Part shown: positions 60,819-64,000 of the stretch, one piece after another
How positions within the stretch are numbered: the stretch's first letter is position 1
How the letters are laid out: each line of letters starts with the position of its first letter
Assembly (NCBI RefSeq): GCF_023555495.1
Contig: NZ_JALCZO010000001.1
Location: 62,001-126,000 of the forward strand
Reading direction: 5' to 3'
DNA: 64,000 nt
Source: Polaribacter sp. Z022
Lineage (GTDB): Bacteria; Bacteroidota; Bacteroidia; Flavobacteriales; Flavobacteriaceae
Notes under the pieces: generated by a model
What the model saw: only the letters and a program-made list of their open reading frames with translations
What the model was told of the DNA's origin: nothing
Database searches by the model: none
Program-made: the position numbers and the translations under genes

Positions 60819-62039
60819 ATGAAAAAAATTGCACTCGTATTTTTTACTTGCTTCATTTGTTTAAACTTAAGTAGTCAAGAAAAAACACCATCTAAAGCTC
60901 AACCATCAGATTTTTTATCAAAAGCTTATTACAGTATTAATTTTGGTGGAATTTTTTATCCTTTTTCTAATGATAATTTAATTGATGGATACAAAACAGA
61001 TACTTATAGCAGAAATTATTTTTCAGGAAGATTGTTATTAGGGTACAAAATAAAACCAAACTTAGCTGTACAATTTGGTACAATAAGACCTGCTTCTTGG
61101 TTTAAATATGATAATGTAAATAACATAGGCTATGAAAGAAGTGTTTGGATTAATGCTTGGTCTTTATCACTAAAACAAAACTTAAATTTAAATAAAAAAC
61201 TCTCTGTTTATGGAGAAGCTGGTATTGCAAATGTTACAAGAAGTGGTTTTTCTATAAACGATAAAGTAATTTATGAAGATGCACATTTTGGAAGCTTGCT
61301 TTATGGTTTTGGTTTCAATTATAAGTTAAATCATAAGTTTCGCTTAAATTTAAACGGAACTTTTATACCAGAATCTAAAAAAGAAAATCAACCATCAATT
61401 TCTCAAGTTTCCTTTGGTTTTGAGTATCATATAAATAAACTTCCCAAAGAAAAAGTAGAAACATTTACAAACAATGGCTACTTCTTTCCAAATAACTTAA
61501 TACAAGTTAGTTACGGAACCAGTAAAATTGGTTTTGGAATGAATCGTTTTTTTGGAATGAGTTTAAAAGTTGGAAACTTTGAAAGTTTTGGAATTCCTGT
61601 TTTTTGGGTAGGAGAATCTAAAGCAGCAAATGCATTTTCTATAACTTATCAAAAATTAGCATTTAGAACCGAAAAGATTTTTTCTTTAGATTGGGGTGTA
61701 AGTATTACTGCTTTTAACACAGAAGCTACAAATGAAAAGGTTTTGGCATTTTCTGTTTTTCCTTCTATGAGATTTTATTTAATGAGAAGAAAAGGTTTTG
61801 ATTTTTACACAAATTACTCTTTAATAGGTCCTACATATTTAACGGTTAATAATATTGACAAACTAAATACAGGTCCTAAAATTACTTTTCAAGACACCAT
61901 GGGTTTTGGTGTTTTCTTCGGAAAAAAACGTAATTATAATGCAGAACTAAGAATTATGCATTATTCTAATGGAAATAATTTTACAGACAACTCTGGTGTA
62001 GCAATTCCTATTCAATTTACTTTTGGAAAAACTTTTTAA
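60819..62039 (+). CDS. Outer-membrane barrel with PagL-like (acyloxyacyl hydrolase) C-terminal domain
   Basis: 406 aa from the ATG at 60819, which opens the signal peptide MKKIALVFFTCFICLNLSSQ; the earlier ATG at 60774 adds a non-signal segment. The N-terminal 200 residues look like one beta-barrel (RLLLGYKIKPNLAVQFGTIR). A second barrel at about 225-406 ends with ELRIMHYSNGNNFTDNSGVA, which matches the His-x-Ser-Asn catalytic region of lipid A 3-O-deacylase PagL. It may trim acyl chains from lipid A. The two-barrel layout is longer than classical PagL (about 150-190 aa). Confidence 0.65.
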   Translation: MKKIALVFFTCFICLNLSSQEKTPSKAQPSDFLSKAYYSINFGGIFYPFSNDNLIDGYKTDTYSRNYFSGRLLLGYKIKPNLAVQFGTIRPASWFKYDNVNNIGYERSVWINAWSLSLKQNLNLNKKLSVYGEAGIANVTRSGFSINDKVIYEDAHFGSLLYGFGFNYKLNHKFRLNLNGTFIPESKKENQPSISQVSFGFEYHINKLPKEKVETFTNNGYFFPNNLIQVSYGTSKIGFGMNRFFGMSLKVGNFESFGIPVFWVGESKAANAFSITYQKLAFRTEKIFSLDWGVSITAFNTEATNEKVLAFSVFPSMRFYLMRRKGFDFYTNYSLIGPTYLTVNNIDKLNTGPKITFQDTMGFGVFFGKKRNYNAELRIMHYSNGNNFTDNSGVAIPIQFTFGKTF

Positions 62040-62130
62040 GATACAAGGTTTCTATATTATTAGATAATTACACCATACAATTACACAAATAAACAGTTAG
62101 TCTTTTTTACAATTTAAAGAATAAGAATTG

Positions 62131-62138
62131 TATTTTTG
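62131..62138 (+). promoter_or_regulatory. -7 box of pabB
   Basis: TATTTTTG, 8 bp before the ATG at 62147. The predicted leader is 2-4 nt, so the mRNA is nearly leaderless. Confidence 0.55.
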
Positions 62139-62146
62139 GCACGAAT

Positions 62147-63448
62147 ATGCAAAGAACCATACGTACTTTTTCTGTAGAAAACATTCAGAAGTTTAAAGAC
62201 AATTTGTTATGCTGGTCTCAGCAATTTGACACTGTTATTTGGTTAGATTCTAACAATTATCAACAAAAATATTCTAGTTTTAATTGTGCTTTGGCAGCAG
62301 ATGATTTTACTTCTATAAAAACTGATTATTACAATGCTTTTGATAAGTTAAAAGAATATCAAACAATTACAAAAGATTACATTTTTGGGTACATAACTTA
62401 TGATGTTAAAAATGATGTAGAAAAACTGTCTTCAACAAATTTTGATGGTTTAGATTTTGCAGACATGTATTTCTTTCAACCCAAAAAACTTGTTTTTATA
62501 AAAGAAAACTCGGTAGAATTTCATTATTTAAAATTGGTAGATGACGAAATTGAAACTGATTTTAAAGAAATAGAAAAATACAAAAAATACAAAAAACAAG
62601 ATTCTGAAAGTGAAATCAAAATAAAACTTCGCATTCATAAAGACGAGTATCATTCTAAAGTAACCAAAGTTTTAGAGCATATACATAGAGGAGATATTTA
62701 TGAAGCCAATTTTTGTCAAGAGTTTTATGCAGAAAATGCCACTATAAATCCTGTAGAAGTTTACAACCATCTAAATCAAATTTCAGAGCCTCCTTTTGCG
62801 TCGTTTTTAAAACTTGAAGATACATATACTCTATGTGCTTCTCCAGAAAGGTACCTAAAAAAAGAAGGTTCAAAAATTATTTCACAACCCATAAAAGGAA
62901 CTGCAAAAAGGTTGGTTAGTGAAATTGATGATGCTCAATTAGCATCAGATTTAATGAGAGATGAAAAAGAACGTGCAGAAAATGTAATGATTGTAGATTT
63001 GGTAAGAAACGATTTATCTAAAACTGCAAAAAAAGGGAGTGTAAAAGTAGAAGAATTATGCAAAGTCTATTCTTTTAAACAAGTTCATCAATTAATTTCT
63101 ACAGTAGTTTCTGAAGTTAAAGAAACTACACATCCTGTAGATGTTATAAAAGATACTTTCCCTATGGGAAGTATGACAGGTGCTCCAAAAGTTTCTGCTA
63201 TGAAAATTATAGAAAACTTAGAAGAAACAAAACGTGGTTTGTATTCTGGTACAATTGGTTATTTTACTCCAGAAAATAATTTTGATTTTAATGTAATTAT
63301 TAGAAGTATATTATATAATGAAGCAAAAAAATACATTTCTTATTCTGTTGGTGGTGCAATTACAGCTAAATCTGTAGTAGAAAAAGAGTATGAAGAGTGT
63401 TTATTAAAAGCCAAAGCAATGAAATATGTTTTGCTAAATTCTAAATAG
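62147..63448 (+). CDS. pabB: Aminodeoxychorismate synthase component I (PabB-like)
   Basis: 433 aa, chorismate-binding enzyme family. The PIKGT motif (SQPIKGTAKRLV) is that of PabB, whose Lys attacks chorismate; TrpE has PIAGT here. Further motifs: HIHRGDIYEANFCQEFYA, DLVRNDLSKTAKKGSVKVEE, and TFPMGSMTGAPKVSAMKIIE. It would make 4-amino-4-deoxychorismate for folate with a glutamine amidotransferase that is not nearby. Anthranilate synthase is less likely because of the Lys and the lack of an adjacent trpG. Confidence 0.88.
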   Translation: MQRTIRTFSVENIQKFKDNLLCWSQQFDTVIWLDSNNYQQKYSSFNCALAADDFTSIKTDYYNAFDKLKEYQTITKDYIFGYITYDVKNDVEKLSSTNFDGLDFADMYFFQPKKLVFIKENSVEFHYLKLVDDEIETDFKEIEKYKKYKKQDSESEIKIKLRIHKDEYHSKVTKVLEHIHRGDIYEANFCQEFYAENATINPVEVYNHLNQISEPPFASFLKLEDTYTLCASPERYLKKEGSKIISQPIKGTAKRLVSEIDDAQLASDLMRDEKERAENVMIVDLVRNDLSKTAKKGSVKVEELCKVYSFKQVHQLISTVVSEVKETTHPVDVIKDTFPMGSMTGAPKVSAMKIIENLEETKRGLYSGTIGYFTPENNFDFNVIIRSILYNEAKKYISYSVGGAITAKSVVEKEYEECLLKAKAMKYVLLNSK

Positions 63449-63475
63449 AATTTTACCTTTAGAAAAAAAAAGAAA

Positions 63476-64000
63476 ATGGCTAAATATTGGACTTCAAAAA
63501 ACAATAAAAATATAGATGTTGTTTTAATTGATAATAATAGTATTTATAAAGGGAACATTAAATTTGAAGCCCTAAACCACTTTACTAAACAAATTGAAAA
63601 CAATAAAATTCCTGAAGGATTGTTTTCAATCCCTTTTTCATATATATCAAGAATAGAAAATCAAAAAAATAAGGAAGAAATTAAAATTTACTTCAATAAA
63701 GATTCTGAAGAAGAATTAATTTCTAAAAATGAAACCGTAAAAAATGAAATGTTTAGTTATTTAAGAGACGTTCTCCCAAAACTGGTTTACTCAAAAAAAA
63801 CTCCTTCTTTTTTTAAATATTTAAAACCTCAATTATTCGCAATATTTTTTACAATTGTTATTTTTTTATGGTCTTTATATTATGCAATTCAGATAGAAAA
63901 TGGAGTTGAATATGTTTTAAAAGGAAGAGCAGGTTTACTCTCTCTAATTTATTCAATAGGATTATTGGGTGTAACAAAAGTAATTCTACTTTTTACAATA
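63476..64000 (+). CDS. Membrane protein of unknown function, cut by window end
   Basis: The frame starts MAKYWTSKNNKNIDVVLIDN and stays open for 175 codons to the window edge. About 120 residues of soluble, charged sequence (including FSIPFSYISRIENQKNKEEI) precede a membrane helix FAIFFTIVIFLWSLYYAI and a second hydrophobic segment near the edge (LLSLIYSIGLLGVTKVILLF). No family recognised. It starts 27 bp after pabB on the same strand. Confidence 0.7.
   Translation, partial: MAKYWTSKNNKNIDVVLIDNNSIYKGNIKFEALNHFTKQIENNKIPEGLFSIPFSYISRIENQKNKEEIKIYFNKDSEEELISKNETVKNEMFSYLRDVLPKLVYSKKTPSFFKYLKPQLFAIFFTIVIFLWSLYYAIQIENGVEYVLKGRAGLLSLIYSIGLLGVTKVILLFTI

Noticed and set aside
1..64000. CRISPR arrays, insertion sequences, prophage or integrase genes, toxin-antitoxin or defence islands
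   Set aside because: No regularly spaced direct repeats, transposase or integrase motifs, or phage structural genes were seen; nearly all genes are recognisable core or family-level chromosomal genes.

Overview
The window comes from a low-GC marine-type member of the Flavobacteriaceae (Bacteroidetes), close to Polaribacter-like genomes by gene content. Evidence: strong A+T bias; many -7 boxes of the Bacteroidetes form TAnnTTTG, some with a TTG 19-22 bp upstream; almost no Shine-Dalgarno sequences; three large secreted proteins with type IX secretion (T9SS) C-terminal sorting domains; and Bacteroidetes-specific families (DUF2723, DUF3127, DUF4230, SPATA20-like lipoprotein). It is ordinary chromosome: no prophage, insertion sequence, CRISPR array or plasmid module was seen.

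Layout. 1-2.2 kb: rimP-nusA-infB operon (minus), infB cut by the window edge. 2.2-4.7 kb: a universal stress protein and a GapN-type aldehyde dehydrogenase. 4.9-15.2 kb: branched-chain amino acid cluster on the minus strand (leuA, leuB, ilvD, ilvB, ilvH, ilvC, a DUF3592 membrane protein, ilvA); leuC and leuD are absent. 15.3-21.9 kb: an unknown 519-aa protein, then thrA-thrB-thrC. 22-29 kb: decayed pseudogene, SPATA20-like lipoprotein, tRNA-Gln, DUF2723 membrane protein, polysaccharide deacetylase. 29-38.8 kb: thioredoxin-like protein without cysteines, metallophosphoesterase, polA, small unknowns, threonylcarbamoyl-AMP synthase, RluA-type pseudouridine synthase, barrel protein, aat. 38.8-45.7 kb: a mini-ORF behind an operator, VTT protein, DUF1456, DUF3127, orphan histidine kinase, DinB, HIT, greA, Rieske-like lipoprotein, purK-purE. 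45.7-54.1 kb: three tandem paralogous LamG/T9SS proteins. 54.2-64 kb: M3 peptidase, barrel protein, glycosyltransferase, haem-binding protein, lpdA, DUF4230, PagL-like barrel, pabB and a membrane protein cut by the end.

The most interesting content is regulatory. (1) The ilvDBHC operon is preceded by a 20-codon leader peptide, half Ile/Val, followed by a candidate antiterminator segment and an intrinsic terminator: a complete ribosome-mediated attenuator. (2) thrABC is preceded by a 13-residue leader peptide rich in Thr and Ile, very like the enterobacterial thrL core, but without an obvious poly-U terminator. (3) rimP-nusA-infB has an intrinsic terminator between its promoter and rimP, suggesting NusA-dependent autoregulation. 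(4) A perfect 14-bp inverted repeat built on GGTTAACC overlaps the -7 box of a promoter that drives only a 38-codon signal-peptide-like ORF ending in its own terminator. (5) Two of the three LamG/T9SS genes share a TTTATCGATATAA motif at exactly the same distance from their -7 boxes. All of these rest on reading the sequence; none was tested by folding software, alignment or database search.
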